From Paenibacillus sp. JNUCC32 (GTDB lineage: Bacteria > Bacillota > Bacilli > Paenibacillales > Paenibacillaceae), in assembly GCF_014863545.1 (NCBI RefSeq), contig NZ_CP062260.1:6625001-6689000 (forward strand): a stretch of 64,000 nucleotides of DNA. The letters are read 5' to 3'. The position numbers and the translations under genes are program-made. Shown one piece after another: positions 35,582-45,035 of this stretch; within the stretch, counting starts at the first letter, position 1; every line of letters starts with the position of its first letter. Under the pieces are notes generated by a model, which ran no database searches, was not told the DNA's origin, and saw only the letters and a list, made by a program, of their open reading frames with translations.

Positions 35582-35618
35582 GCAGGGGCGGCTTTCTAGC
35601 AGGGAAGTCCGCCCTTGC
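35582..35618 (+). terminator. Hairpin after the transglutaminase gene
   Basis: GCAGGGGCGG pairs with CCGCCCTTGC (one G-T) around 17 bases, without a T run; possible weak terminator or processing site. Confidence 0.4.
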
Positions 35619-35702
35619 TATCCGATGGGCCTTCAGATGAAGTGGGGGGGCGTTTATGTTAATATGGGTTTATGTGATTGTGGATAAAGGGGAGAAGCTT
35701 AC

Positions 35703-37757
35703 GTGAAAGGGTTTAGGCCGGACAAGCGCAAACAAGAAGAACGAGATGCCGGCAGTCAGTTTAACTTGCGGGTTAATCTATTTTTTTTCAGCACGTTTAT
35801 TATATTCTGCGTCATTATTATACGTCTTGCCATACTGCAGTTCGTGGAAGGACCGGAGCTGAAAGAGCTCGAAACGGGCGGGCAGGTTAAAAATTTCCCG
35901 CTTCAGCCGATTCGGGGCAGCATCATCGATGCTTCCGGAACGCCGATTGCCTACTCGACACCCTCCCAAGCCCTGTATTTAACGCTGTTAAAGGATTATA
36001 GTTCATCCGAACGAGGGAAGAAGAACCGTCCGGAAATCGAAAAGCTGGCCGAGGAAATGGTCAGGGTCTTCGATCAATACGGTGATCCGAAAGCGGAGAA
36101 GTTAACGGTAGATGATGTAATCAAAGCGATGGACCTGGAATTTAACAAGCAGCCGGGTTATGAGCCGAGACGCATCAAAGCGGATCTCTCGACTAAAGAA
36201 GTGGCTTACTTTATGGAGCATAAGAACGAGTATCCCGGAGTCGAGGTCGTGGAAGAGAGCCAGCGTCAATACAACCCTGATAAAATCGCCGTTCAGACGA
36301 TTGGTTATTTGAAAGAGTTTCGCGGCATTAAGACACTGGACAAATATAAAGAGATTGATGAGCAGAACAAGAAGCAAAAGGATCCGGGACTCATCTACAC
36401 GGAGCAGGAGAAGGTCGGCGTAGACGGACTCGAAATGATGTTCCAAGATGAGCTGCGCGGCAAGAACGGATATATCGGCATTCCGATTAATCCGCAGAAC
36501 ATGGCGGACGGGGTACCGACCATGATTGCCCCGGAGAAGGGGTACAACATCCATACGACGATTCATAAGGATATCCAAAAAGCTACGCAGCAGGCGATCA
36601 TCGATCAGCTGAAATGGCTGCACGCCAATCCGGTTTCCGGCAAAACGCATCCGAATGCGCTCACGGGTTATGCGGTAGCGATGGAAGTGGATACCGGCAA
36701 CATTGTCGCCATGGCCAGCATGCCGGACTATGATCCCAATGTATGGGAGAATGGAACCGACGATTGGGAAACCGTCATGAAGTATTACGGCAACGGTACG
36801 ATCTCTCCATACAGTTCCGGGCGCTCCGGCAACAATCTGGAATCGGTCGTGCTGCTTGGCTCGACGATGAAACCTTTGTCGGTGCTGATCGGGCTTAACG
36901 AAAACTTGTTCGGACCGAACGATTACTATTATGACGGCGGCGCGGCATTCTTCGGTAAGGATAATACGAGGGTTCGGAACTCCGGCGGTAAAGCCTACGG
37001 GTCCCTGAACGCAAGAAAAGCGATCGAGCATTCCTCCAATGCCTTTATGGTCGATTGGATCGGGGAAAAGCTGTACAACAAGTATGGCTCCGAATCCGTT
37101 AAGGTATGGGATGAATACATGAAGAAATTCGGGCTTGGGGTATCCACCGAATCCGGTCTGCCAAAGGAGCATAAAGGCATCATCGAATATACCAACATCG
37201 AGCAGGCGGGAAGTTATTTGGCTGCCATGGCGTACGCCTCCTTCGGACAGTCGGGCAAATATACGACGCTCCAATTGGCGCAGTATGCCAGCACGCTTGC
37301 CAATCGGGGAGAACGCATCCGTCCGCAGCTTGCCAGCAAGATTGTGGATCAGGACGGCAATGTGATCAAGGAGTTCAAGCGCGAAGTATTGAATAAAGAG
37401 GAATTCCCGCAGCAGTACTGGAATGAAGTCATTGCGGGGATGAACACGCAGGGACTTCGGGCTTTCGAGGATTTCAAATATGATTTTGCGCGGAAAACAG
37501 GAACATCCGAGCAGGATATTTATAAAAACGGCACTCGGATTCGGGTGGAAAACGGGGTGTTCATCGCCTTTGCACCACGGCAAAATCCGAAACTGGCCGT
37601 TGCCGTAGTCATTCCGGAAGCAGGCTTCGGTTCCCAGAGTGCCGCGCCGGTTGCCCGTAAAATTTTCGACGCTTATGACGAGATTTACGGACTGGACGGT
37701 ACGCCGCACCCTAAAAAAACCGAGGGTGAGAATGAGGACGGCAGTACGAACGAATAA
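35703..37757 (+). CDS. Class B penicillin-binding protein (PBP2-like transpeptidase)
   Basis: 684 residues from a GTG behind AAGGGGAGAAG. One N-terminal membrane helix (about 27-48), a dimerisation domain (QPIRGSIIDASG) and a transpeptidase with all three motifs: S387-T-M-K390, S444-S-N446 and K598-T-G600. It cross-links peptidoglycan stem peptides outside the cell. Layout resembles PbpA/PbpH-type elongation enzymes. The acidic tail (TEGENEDGS) is low-complexity. No rodA or mre gene is nearby. Confidence 0.93.
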   Translation: MKGFRPDKRKQEERDAGSQFNLRVNLFFFSTFIIFCVIIIRLAILQFVEGPELKELETGGQVKNFPLQPIRGSIIDASGTPIAYSTPSQALYLTLLKDYSSSERGKKNRPEIEKLAEEMVRVFDQYGDPKAEKLTVDDVIKAMDLEFNKQPGYEPRRIKADLSTKEVAYFMEHKNEYPGVEVVEESQRQYNPDKIAVQTIGYLKEFRGIKTLDKYKEIDEQNKKQKDPGLIYTEQEKVGVDGLEMMFQDELRGKNGYIGIPINPQNMADGVPTMIAPEKGYNIHTTIHKDIQKATQQAIIDQLKWLHANPVSGKTHPNALTGYAVAMEVDTGNIVAMASMPDYDPNVWENGTDDWETVMKYYGNGTISPYSSGRSGNNLESVVLLGSTMKPLSVLIGLNENLFGPNDYYYDGGAAFFGKDNTRVRNSGGKAYGSLNARKAIEHSSNAFMVDWIGEKLYNKYGSESVKVWDEYMKKFGLGVSTESGLPKEHKGIIEYTNIEQAGSYLAAMAYASFGQSGKYTTLQLAQYASTLANRGERIRPQLASKIVDQDGNVIKEFKREVLNKEEFPQQYWNEVIAGMNTQGLRAFEDFKYDFARKTGTSEQDIYKNGTRIRVENGVFIAFAPRQNPKLAVAVVIPEAGFGSQSAAPVARKIFDAYDEIYGLDGTPHPKKTEGENEDGSTNE

Positions 37758-37762
37758 TCGAC

Positions 37763-37806
37763 AAACGGCAGCCAATAGCCCTGCAGGGTTGGCTGCCGTT
37801 TTTTTG
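37763..37806 (+). terminator. Terminator of the PBP gene
   Basis: AAACGGCAGCCAA pairs perfectly with TTGGCTGCCGTTT, with a T run that abuts the stop codon of the convergent gene. Confidence 0.93.
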
Positions 37807-38268
37807 TCATACATGGGCGTCCGGGGCCTTGTCCGCCACGAGATTCAGAACAACGCCAAACTCCAGCAGCGCTTTGAGGCCGCAGAGCACCATGGTATAT
37901 CCTCCCATGGAATCAATAGCCCCATGCAATATCTCATCATCATTTCCTGTAAATCCGGAATGGGTAATGGTAACGAAGGTCTCATGTTCGCCCCGCGGGG
38001 TGAATATCCACTCGGTCCTCGTTTGATCGGAAGATTCGATGGCGATGCGGCGGTTCTCCTCGATATCGTGCACATACAAGTCATCAAACACGCCATACAT
38101 TTCCCAATCCCAGCGGATATGCCGGCCTTTCTCAAGTCTGCCGCTGCTTTTGGTAAACCAGAACTTGGTTGTGATATTAGGGTCGATGAAAGCCTCGAAA
38201 ACTTCTGAAACGGGTCTTCGAATCAACATCTCTGCCGTGACGACGGGATTCTGATTGAGCTTGGTCAT
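37807..38268 (-). CDS. AHSA1/SRPBCC domain protein
   Basis: 153 residues with the START/AHA1 pattern: AEMLIRRPVSEVFEAFIDPNITTKFWFTKSSG, then WIFTPRGEHETFVTITHSGF and a C-terminal helix near MGGYTMVLCGLKALL. Ligand-binding helix-grip fold, function unknown. Unlike the copy at 14562 it has no ArsR partner. AAAGGAGTTATGCACCCCA precedes the ATG. Confidence 0.88.
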   Translation of the reverse strand: MTKLNQNPVVTAEMLIRRPVSEVFEAFIDPNITTKFWFTKSSGRLEKGRHIRWDWEMYGVFDDLYVHDIEENRRIAIESSDQTRTEWIFTPRGEHETFVTITHSGFTGNDDEILHGAIDSMGGYTMVLCGLKALLEFGVVLNLVADKAPDAHV

Positions 38269-38528
38269 TGGGGTGCATAACTCCTTTCGGGGTTGTCTTC
38301 ATACTCATCCTAGCATACCGTAACGAGTATTCTTTCTTTTACATTGCTTATTTATTTCAAGGGGCTTGTCGTTTGTTCGAGCCCCCTCGAGGATATCTTG
38401 CGTCAGGCCGGGTTTTACCTGGTTTGGCATGCATCGAGGGGCTGCTCATTCAGGGGAATGTTTTGACGCCCGGCCTTTTGTGGTAAAATGTCGTTATGTT
38501 TGCTTTGATTCGTAAGGGGGTTAATACC

Positions 38529-39275
38529 ATGAAACATAAATATCGGTTGTTGGCACTGGATATGGACGGTACGCTGCTTCAGGACGACCATGAAGTATCC
38601 GAGGAAACCGTGAAGTGGATCAAGGAGGCGGTGCGGCACGGCATTCACGTCTGCCTCTCGACGGGCCGGCCGTTTCAGGATGCTTATCCGTATGCCAAGC
38701 AGCTTGAACTGACGACGCCGATGGTAACGGTGAACGGCGGCGAAGTATGGCGTGCGCCGTATGAATTGCATCGCCGCGCGCTGCTCGACAGCAAGCTCGT
38801 GGAACAAATGCATGCACTCGCGGTTGAAACCGGATCGTGGTTCTGGGCGTATTCAGTAGATAGATTGTATAACTCTGAGAACTGGACCGATGATGTCGCG
38901 AATCAGGAGTGGCTGAAATTCGGATATAACACGAATGATCATGAGGTACGCCACAATATCATGATGCGGCTGCAGGATATGGGCGGACTGGAGATCACGA
39001 ACTCTTCGCCGGATAACCTGGAAATCAATCCGCAGGGCGTCAACAAAGCGACCGGGATCGGACAGGTGTGCGAGCTGCTCGGTATCAGCATGTCCGAGGT
39101 TGTAGCCGTAGGAGACAGCCTGAACGACCTGGCCGTCATCCAGCAGGCCGGCCTCGGCGTGGCCATGGGCAATGCCCAGCAGACCGTGAAGGATGAGGCG
39201 GATCTTGTGGTTTCCAGCAACAATGAGGACGGCATCGTCGAAGTCATCAGGGATCATATTTTGATCGAAGGGTGA
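38529..39275 (+). CDS. HAD superfamily (Cof-type) phosphatase
   Basis: 248 residues from the ATG at 38529, which follows AAGGGGG. Motif I DMDGTLL (near 10-16), motif II STGRP, motif III Lys in NKATG and motif IV VGDSLNDL are present, so it is a catalytically complete hydrolase of phosphorylated metabolites such as sugar phosphates or FMN. It is slightly short for the Cof group because of a compact cap (about 80-160). The DUF456 gene follows almost without gap. Confidence 0.9.
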   Translation: MKHKYRLLALDMDGTLLQDDHEVSEETVKWIKEAVRHGIHVCLSTGRPFQDAYPYAKQLELTTPMVTVNGGEVWRAPYELHRRALLDSKLVEQMHALAVETGSWFWAYSVDRLYNSENWTDDVANQEWLKFGYNTNDHEVRHNIMMRLQDMGGLEITNSSPDNLEINPQGVNKATGIGQVCELLGISMSEVVAVGDSLNDLAVIQQAGLGVAMGNAQQTVKDEADLVVSSNNEDGIVEVIRDHILIEG

Positions 39276-39282
39276 GATGTTG

Positions 39283-39762
39283 ATGGACGTATTGGGCTGG
39301 ATTATCGTCATCGCTCTGTTTATCATTGGGATGGCCGGGGCGGTATACCCTATTCTGCCGGGGGTTGTCGCCATTTACCTGGCGTTGTTCGTTTACGGCT
39401 GGTTCTTTACATTCGAGCATTACAATGCATGGTTCTGGATTATCCAGACCATTATTCTGGTGGTGCTCTTCATTGCCGATTATGCGGTTAATGCCTGGGG
39501 AGTCAAGAAACTCGGCGGTTCCAAAGCCTCGATTTGGGGCAGCACGATCGGACTTATTATCGGACCGTTCGTGATACCGGCCTTCGGGTTGATTATCGGA
39601 CCGTTCCTCGGCGCATTTCTGGGTGAAATGCTGGCAGGCTCGGGAGCATGCAAATCCATGAAGGTTGGCTTCGGATCGGTTGTTGGATTGTTTAGCAGCA
39701 TTGTGGTGAAGATTATATTGCAGCTTGCGATGATCATCATTTTCTTCATCTGGATTTTCTAA
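39283..39762 (+). CDS. DUF456 family membrane protein
   Basis: 159 residues, four or five membrane helices, with the Gly-rich repeats GSTIGLIIGPFVIPAFGLIIGPFLGAF (about 92-118) typical of DUF456. The ATG at 39283 suits the AAGGGTGA site better than an ATG six bases upstream; both lie next to the HAD stop. Function unknown; glycine-zipper helices suggest packing in the membrane. Confidence 0.88.
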   Translation: MDVLGWIIVIALFIIGMAGAVYPILPGVVAIYLALFVYGWFFTFEHYNAWFWIIQTIILVVLFIADYAVNAWGVKKLGGSKASIWGSTIGLIIGPFVIPAFGLIIGPFLGAFLGEMLAGSGACKSMKVGFGSVVGLFSSIVVKIILQLAMIIIFFIWIF

Positions 39763-39817
39763 TAGAGCATAGCAATCGCTGTAAGAGGCGCTTTGGAGGA
39801 GAAAGAAGGGTACGGTT

Positions 39818-41443
39818 TTGTCTAAGAAAGAGTCATTTATTAAAGGCACCATCATCTTGGCCGCTGCTGCGCTGGTAGCCCGGGTGCTGGGCCTTGCTCA
39901 GCGGGTGCCGCTGGAGCATATGCTGAATGATATCGGGGATGCCTCGTTTACGATCGCCAATAACGTATATTTAATGCTGTTAACGGTAGCCACGGCCGGC
40001 ATTCCCAGCACGCTCAGTAAAATGGTATCGGAGCGCCATGCTTTGAACAAGCCTGCGGAGGCTCGGCGCGTCTATCATGCTGCGCTTATTTTTGCCGGGG
40101 CAGCAGGCGTTGTCATGACGCTGCTCCTTTACTTCGGAGCTCCTTTTTATGCCACTCATATAGCCAAGCAGCCGGAGGCCGCCGCTGCCATTCAAGCGCT
40201 CGCTCCGGCGCTGCTGCTGTTTCCGGCCATCGCCATGATGCGAGGATACTTCCAAGGTCGCAATAATATGACGGCTGGCGGCATATCGCAAATTATCGAG
40301 CAGATTGCGCGGGTTTTGACAGCGATCGGCTTGGCTTATGTGCTGCTGCGTTTGGGATATGACGATACCTGGATCGCGGCAGGTGCTTCCTTCGGGGGCG
40401 TCCTCGGCAGTATCGGGGCATTTGCGGTCATGCTGTATTTTACGGTGAAGCTTCGCCGAAGCGATCGTGAGCTCAAAATGCCGGCGGCGGACCGCTCGAT
40501 TCCGCTTGGCGGGATATACCGGGATATATTCACGCTGTCTATACCGATTGTGCTGTCTTCCCTGGCTGTTCCGGCGGTCAACTTCATTGACAGCTCCATT
40601 GTGAAGCCGCTGTTGATCGGGCAGGTTGGTCTGGGAGAGGCTACTGCAGCCCTCGCGGTATTAGGAAACCGGGCGCAAAGCGTAGCGGGCATTCCGCCGA
40701 TTCTAGCCATTGCCCTCAGCACCTCGCTCATTCCGATCATCTCTGCCGCTTTTGCGAGGAAAGATCAGGAGCATTTGGAACAGCAAGTATCGCTGGCCAT
40801 GCGCGTTGCCATATTGACGGGTATGCCGATGGTGATTGCGCTCTGCGTTGCATCCTATTCCATCAACGGATTGCTGTTTAGTTCCCTCGGCGGAAGCGGG
40901 ATCATCGGGTTCCTGACATTCGGTACGATTTTTCAGATCACGATGATGACAACGAACTCCATTCTTCTTGGAATCGGCAAGGCCAAGCTCTCGATGGTTC
41001 ACGTGATGATCGGGATAGCGGTCAAGCTTGTTGCCAGCTTCCTGCTTGCTCCGTTGTTTGGCATTTACGGCATCATCGGGAGCACGGCTCTCTGTTTCCT
41101 TGTCATTACGATACTGAACGTCAGATCGATCAAGGCGATTGTATCCTTCTCGATCCTGGGCAAACGCTGGATGGGCTTCATACTGACGGTTGCTGCCGCA
41201 GGGGGGATCGGTTACGGCCTGAACCTGGCCGGTATTCAGATGGTCGATGTCATGCCGGCAAGGTTGGCATTTCTGCTGACCTGCCTGGTTGTAGGCGTAG
41301 CCGTAGTCATTATATATCTTGTGCTGCTGGTGGTGTTTGGCGTACTGCGGCAATCGGAGCTTAGCAGTTACCCGCGTCCTTTGCAGAAGGTGTTCCGTCC
41401 GCTGATGAGGCTGCAGCCTGCGCGTATGCGGGAGCGGGGATAA
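39818..41443 (+). CDS. MurJ/YtgP-type lipid II flippase
   Basis: 541 residues from a TTG behind GAAGGG, about 14 membrane helices of the MOP exporter family. The N-terminus (KGTIILAAAALVARVLGL), MRGYFQGRNNMTAGGISQIIEQIARV (near 139-164) and overall length match YtgP/SpoVB-type proteins. YtgP (MurJ) moves lipid II across the membrane; SpoVB is a spore relative. Closer to YtgP in my reading, but SpoVB-like use in cortex synthesis is possible. Confidence 0.85.
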   Translation: MSKKESFIKGTIILAAAALVARVLGLAQRVPLEHMLNDIGDASFTIANNVYLMLLTVATAGIPSTLSKMVSERHALNKPAEARRVYHAALIFAGAAGVVMTLLLYFGAPFYATHIAKQPEAAAAIQALAPALLLFPAIAMMRGYFQGRNNMTAGGISQIIEQIARVLTAIGLAYVLLRLGYDDTWIAAGASFGGVLGSIGAFAVMLYFTVKLRRSDRELKMPAADRSIPLGGIYRDIFTLSIPIVLSSLAVPAVNFIDSSIVKPLLIGQVGLGEATAALAVLGNRAQSVAGIPPILAIALSTSLIPIISAAFARKDQEHLEQQVSLAMRVAILTGMPMVIALCVASYSINGLLFSSLGGSGIIGFLTFGTIFQITMMTTNSILLGIGKAKLSMVHVMIGIAVKLVASFLLAPLFGIYGIIGSTALCFLVITILNVRSIKAIVSFSILGKRWMGFILTVAAAGGIGYGLNLAGIQMVDVMPARLAFLLTCLVVGVAVVIIYLVLLVVFGVLRQSELSSYPRPLQKVFRPLMRLQPARMRERG

Positions 41444-41484
41444 ACCTAAACCTATGATGCAAGAACAGCATCCGTTAGAGAAGA

Positions 41485-41518
41485 GACCATTCCGGCCGTA
41501 TCGGAATGGTCTTCTTTT
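41485..41518. terminator. Terminator between the flippase gene and the DUF2515 gene
   Basis: GACCATTCCG pairs perfectly with CGGAATGGTC around GCCGTAT, with TTCTTTT after it. Convergent genes share it. Confidence 0.85.
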
Positions 41519-42893
41519 ATTGCCGGTGGAACGGATCGGATACGTCATGGGCGATGGAGGTTTTCTCCAGGACGGCCCGATGGGCGTGGGTGATATCCGG
41601 CAGCATCGGCGGTTTCGGTTTGCGAATATGCTTAAACATCGCGTGGCCATGATACCAGTCGTACCGGGGAATCGGTTCCGGGGTTTCATCCTGCCAGATC
41701 TCCTCGAGACGGGGGCTATACAGACGACGGCCGTCCGGCAGCCATTCCGATTGGATAAGCTCAAGCCCCTCGTGGCCGTGATCCATGGCTTGATCCCGCG
41801 TCGGCGTAAATAACGCCGGCCAATATTCAGCGCGCGAGCCCTGATGCTTGGTGGAACGAGCGAATGCCAGCACGGCATGGTAGATATCCTCGTAACCGAA
41901 CAGTAAAGCGTACAGCGAGCGGCCTGCCTTGATCCGGATGGACAGGTCTTCAAACTTGGGGATGGTGAGTCCGGCCAGCGGCCGGGTAGGGGATACGGGA
42001 TTTTCGGCAGAGTCTGTGCTTGTCTGTTGGTTATGACCCAGCGGAAATACGATCTGATTCAACCGGGTTAGCTCATGCATCCGGAAGAGGGGATCCTGCA
42101 AAATATGCTGACGGTAAAAAGGATGTCTTGCCACCCGCCCCTCAATATAGTTCTGTTCATTAATGATGAGGGCGACCGTAAGCAGCGAACTGCCTTGGTC
42201 GTGCCAGAACCGTTCCCAGAACGGCGTCATGAACGATGAAACATGGAAGCGGGGGAGCAAATGGAATAAGGGTTTTCCTATTTTTCGACTGTGCATATAG
42301 AGAAGCAGCTGCGGATAGGCATCCTGAAAAATCAGCGCATTGCAGCGCTCCAGGAAACTGTACAGATGGTTTTGGAATGGGGGGGCCATGAGATCCGACA
42401 TCAGCCCGCCCTTCAGATCGCTCATATTCCATCCGGCATTGCGTGATACCATATGGGCAAGGAAGGCCCAATGCAGCTCCGGATGCGACTCGTAACAGTC
42501 CAAATAGGCCTTGGTTCGGGTCACGTTGCTTCGGTTGGCGGCGGCAGCGGCCTCCTGAATGCGATGAACCAGCTCTTGCTCCTCATCCGTTGGCTGCAGG
42601 TCCGGCTCATGACCGCGAATATCGCTGTGACCTTCTTGCAGAGGGAGAAACGAAGAAATGCCCTGCGGCAGATAGGGATGGGAGGAGAGAATGTTCTTGA
42701 GCTGCCTGCGAATGGCCCTGACGGCTGTAGGATCCCACTGCAATTCATGCCTGTTCATCCGAAGCTTTAAGGAATATCGCCAAGCTGCCATCATACCCGA
42801 CCATGATTCTGCCAGGGCTTGCGGAATGGCGGCTGTCCATGCCCCGTAATCCCTGCCCCGATTTGGTTTGTCCTTGGCTCCGTGCGAGTGCAT
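41517..42893 (-). CDS. DUF2515 family protein
   Basis: 458 residues from the ATG at 42893, preferred because CAGGTGAC precedes it; the frame stays open to 42983 (ATG at 42944, TTG at 42983) without a good site. No membrane segment or signal. The core (SNVTRTKAYLDCYESHPELHWAFLAHMVSRNAGWNMSDL split over two blocks near 140-185) and C-terminal RYDWYHGHAMF are features of DUF2515, a Bacillales family of unknown function. Start and role are uncertain. Confidence 0.8.
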   Translation of the reverse strand: MHSHGAKDKPNRGRDYGAWTAAIPQALAESWSGMMAAWRYSLKLRMNRHELQWDPTAVRAIRRQLKNILSSHPYLPQGISSFLPLQEGHSDIRGHEPDLQPTDEEQELVHRIQEAAAAANRSNVTRTKAYLDCYESHPELHWAFLAHMVSRNAGWNMSDLKGGLMSDLMAPPFQNHLYSFLERCNALIFQDAYPQLLLYMHSRKIGKPLFHLLPRFHVSSFMTPFWERFWHDQGSSLLTVALIINEQNYIEGRVARHPFYRQHILQDPLFRMHELTRLNQIVFPLGHNQQTSTDSAENPVSPTRPLAGLTIPKFEDLSIRIKAGRSLYALLFGYEDIYHAVLAFARSTKHQGSRAEYWPALFTPTRDQAMDHGHEGLELIQSEWLPDGRRLYSPRLEEIWQDETPEPIPRYDWYHGHAMFKHIRKPKPPMLPDITHAHRAVLEKTSIAHDVSDPFHRQ

Positions 42894-43031
42894 GCCGGTT
42901 GTCACCTGCACTTTCTGATGATAATTCCAGACCGTGAACCTCATACAGTCAGTATGCTCTAAAATTTGACTTCCACTCAACAATTTGATTCACTAGGGGT
43001 GAAGGAATTCGACGTAAAGGGGAGATAACTA

Positions 43032-43376
43032 ATGGAAAAAATCACTTCAGAAGCAGAATTTCAGGTTGCAATCCAGTCTCCACGACTGACAGTTGCCGTA
43101 TTTAAAGCGGACTGGTGCGGCGATTGCAAGTTTATCGATCCATTCATGCCGGAGGTTGAGACGAAGTTCTCCAACCAATTGACTCTGGTGGAAGTTGACG
43201 TCGATGCTGTCGGTGACGTGAGTCAGCAGCAAAATATTCTGGGCATCCCTAGCTTTGTTGCATACTCTGACGGTCGCGAGCTGGTTCGCTACGTTAACAA
43301 ACTCCGCAAATCGCGCGAGGAGATTGAAGATTTCCTGCAGCGTGCCGTAGACGTATACGGTACGATTCACAAGTAA
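43032..43376 (+). CDS. Thioredoxin-like protein with CGDC active site
   Basis: 114 residues, a single cytosolic thioredoxin fold. The active site is W28-C29-G-D-C32 instead of CGPC, and the cis-Pro is in GIPSF. The Asp replacing Pro should change redox potential, so it is not an ordinary thioredoxin; B. subtilis YdbP/YtpP-type relatives show similar variation. GGGGAG precedes the ATG. Monogenic, with its own terminator. Confidence 0.88.
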   Translation: MEKITSEAEFQVAIQSPRLTVAVFKADWCGDCKFIDPFMPEVETKFSNQLTLVEVDVDAVGDVSQQQNILGIPSFVAYSDGRELVRYVNKLRKSREEIEDFLQRAVDVYGTIHK

Positions 43377-43389
43377 GCAGTGACGATAG

Positions 43390-43432
43390 CACCGCCGCCT
43401 TTGAGCTATAACGGGCGGCGGTGTTGTTTTTA
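43390..43432 (+). terminator. Terminator of the thioredoxin-like gene
   Basis: CACCGCCGCC pairs perfectly with GGCGGCGGTG around a 14-base loop, followed by TTGTTTTT. Confidence 0.9.
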
Positions 43433-43521
43433 CATTGGATATGATGAGGGGAATTGCGAAGTCAAGTACCTTGAGCATGAAGGTTTTGTTCATTTTTGAA
43501 CATTTTGTCACAATCGCTCAA

Positions 43522-43550
43522 GTGACCGGGGCTGAAGAATCAGGTATAAT
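43522..43550 (+). promoter_or_regulatory. SigA promoter of ctaA
   Basis: GTGACC and a perfect TATAAT with a 17-base spacer, 75 bases before the GTG start. Confidence 0.65.
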
Positions 43551-43625
43551 GAAATGTGGACTGTATATGATGCGATCCTGTATAGGTTTTGAATAGTGAA
43601 TGATTATGAGCAGCAGGTGAGATAA

Positions 43626-44600
43626 GTGAACGATAAACAATTAAAGTGGCTGAGTTACATAACATGCTTAATTATGTTCTGCGCGACTTTCGGGGGCATG
43701 GTTGTGACAAAGACGGGGTCGGGGCTTGGCTGCGGCCAAGAGTGGCCGCTGTGCAACGGCAAATTTGTTCCCGCTTACACGGTGTCCTCGATGATCGAAT
43801 ATTCCCACCGGGCCGTAAGCGGAATGGCCGGCTTGGCCGCCTTGGCTTCGCTGATTGCGTTCTGGAAGTACAAGCGGGACCGCCGGGATTTGATGGCTTA
43901 TGTCATCGGGACCTCGATATTCGTCGTGGTACAAGCCATCATGGGGGCCCTCGCGGTGGTTAAACCTCAATCGGCTGCGATCATGGCGCTGCATTTTGGT
44001 TTCTCGCTGATTGCTTTTGCCAGTTCGGTCATGCTGGCTTTGGGCATGCGCCGAATCGAACAAGCGAAGGGACCCGCTGACCTGGAGCGTTTGCCGCGGG
44101 TGGGCAAGGGCTTCCGAAATCTGGTCTGGGGCACAACGTTGTACAGCTACATCGTGGTGTATATCGGTGCATTCGTCAGCCATACCGATTCCCGGGAAGG
44201 CTGCTCCGGCTGGCCGTTGTGTAACGGAGAAGTGATACCGGAGCTGAGCGGAGGGGTCGGCATCGCCTTTATGCACCGCGTGGCCGCGCTTCTGCTGCTG
44301 ATCGTGGTGGCGGTGATGGGGCATTTTGCATATTGGCGCAATCGCGATAACCGGGAGATCCAGATGCTGGGCATTTCGGCAACCGTGCTGTGTCTGCTGC
44401 AGGTGTTCAGCGGCGCCCTCATTATGGCTACGATGCATAACGAGGAAGTTTACGTATTCTCCGCACTGGGTCATACGCTGCTGATCTCGGCGCTGTTCGG
44501 CGTACTGTGTTATTTAAGCGTCCGGGTATGGCAGCTCAGCAAGCCGCTTGAAGCCGAAATACGGAAGGGCCACGACGTGCCCCGCGAAAAGATCGTATAA
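43626..44600 (+). CDS. ctaA: Haem A synthase
   Basis: 324 residues from a GTG behind GCAGGTGAG, eight membrane helices in two related halves. It oxidises haem O to haem A for cytochrome oxidase. The first-loop cysteine pair C36/C43 and E58-x-x-H61 are visible, with a second CSGWPLC pair in the other half and conserved His in the later helices. It is separate from ctaB (29989), unlike B. subtilis where the two are divergent neighbours. Confidence 0.95.
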   Translation: MNDKQLKWLSYITCLIMFCATFGGMVVTKTGSGLGCGQEWPLCNGKFVPAYTVSSMIEYSHRAVSGMAGLAALASLIAFWKYKRDRRDLMAYVIGTSIFVVVQAIMGALAVVKPQSAAIMALHFGFSLIAFASSVMLALGMRRIEQAKGPADLERLPRVGKGFRNLVWGTTLYSYIVVYIGAFVSHTDSREGCSGWPLCNGEVIPELSGGVGIAFMHRVAALLLLIVVAVMGHFAYWRNRDNREIQMLGISATVLCLLQVFSGALIMATMHNEEVYVFSALGHTLLISALFGVLCYLSVRVWQLSKPLEAEIRKGHDVPREKIV

Positions 44601-44650
44601 GGAAGAACGCCGATCATTCCGTAAAGAAAATCCAGTATTCTATAGCATAC

Positions 44651-45010
44651 ATGCATGCAAAGTCCCCGGACCGGAGTTCGAGGGCTTTGTTGTATAGAAA
44701 GGAGCTGCCGGCAACCGTATCGAAAAGGTTTGATAAGGCAACGAATTTGTTTATATTTAATAACACCGGAGAAATCACAAGTCGCTCCATGCTTATGGAG
44801 TTGTCTTCCCGTTTCGGGGGCATCCTAACAGGACGAGCCCGGATTGGCGCAGCAGATGATGGGTCATCTGCCAGTCAAGGGGATGCCGAAGGGCCTGATG
44901 GCGATCCGGATGAGTTGCCCCCGCGCGAGGATATCGCCGTGAAGACGGCCGCTGAGCGCTGGAATGAGTATATTGGCATTAGCACAATCGAGATCAAGAA
45001 CCAAGGTTAA
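44651..45010 (+). CDS. Possible small hypothetical protein
   Basis: An open frame of 119 codons between ctaA and the HEPN gene. The first 32 residues look non-coding and there is no ribosome site before the ATG. The later part (LFIFNNTGEITSRSMLMELSSRFGG, then an acidic linker and KTAAERWNEYIGISTIEI) looks protein-like, so a shorter form starting at TTG 44747 or ATG 44789 is plausible. AAAGGAG occurs at 44698, too far from either. Listed as doubtful. Confidence 0.35.
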   Translation: MHAKSPDRSSRALLYRKELPATVSKRFDKATNLFIFNNTGEITSRSMLMELSSRFGGILTGRARIGAADDGSSASQGDAEGPDGDPDELPPREDIAVKTAAERWNEYIGISTIEIKNQG

Positions 45011-45035
45011 TCTGATGACGCGAGGGGGTACCGCC

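Noticed and set aside
36102-37814. 570-codon minus-strand frame opposite the PBP gene
   Set aside because: Antisense shadow of a fully motif-supported PBP; composition is not protein-like and no ribosome site is present.
40703-41953. 416-codon minus-strand frame opposite the flippase and DUF2515 genes
   Set aside because: Overlaps two supported genes, is very rich in Arg/His/Cys, and has no homology features.
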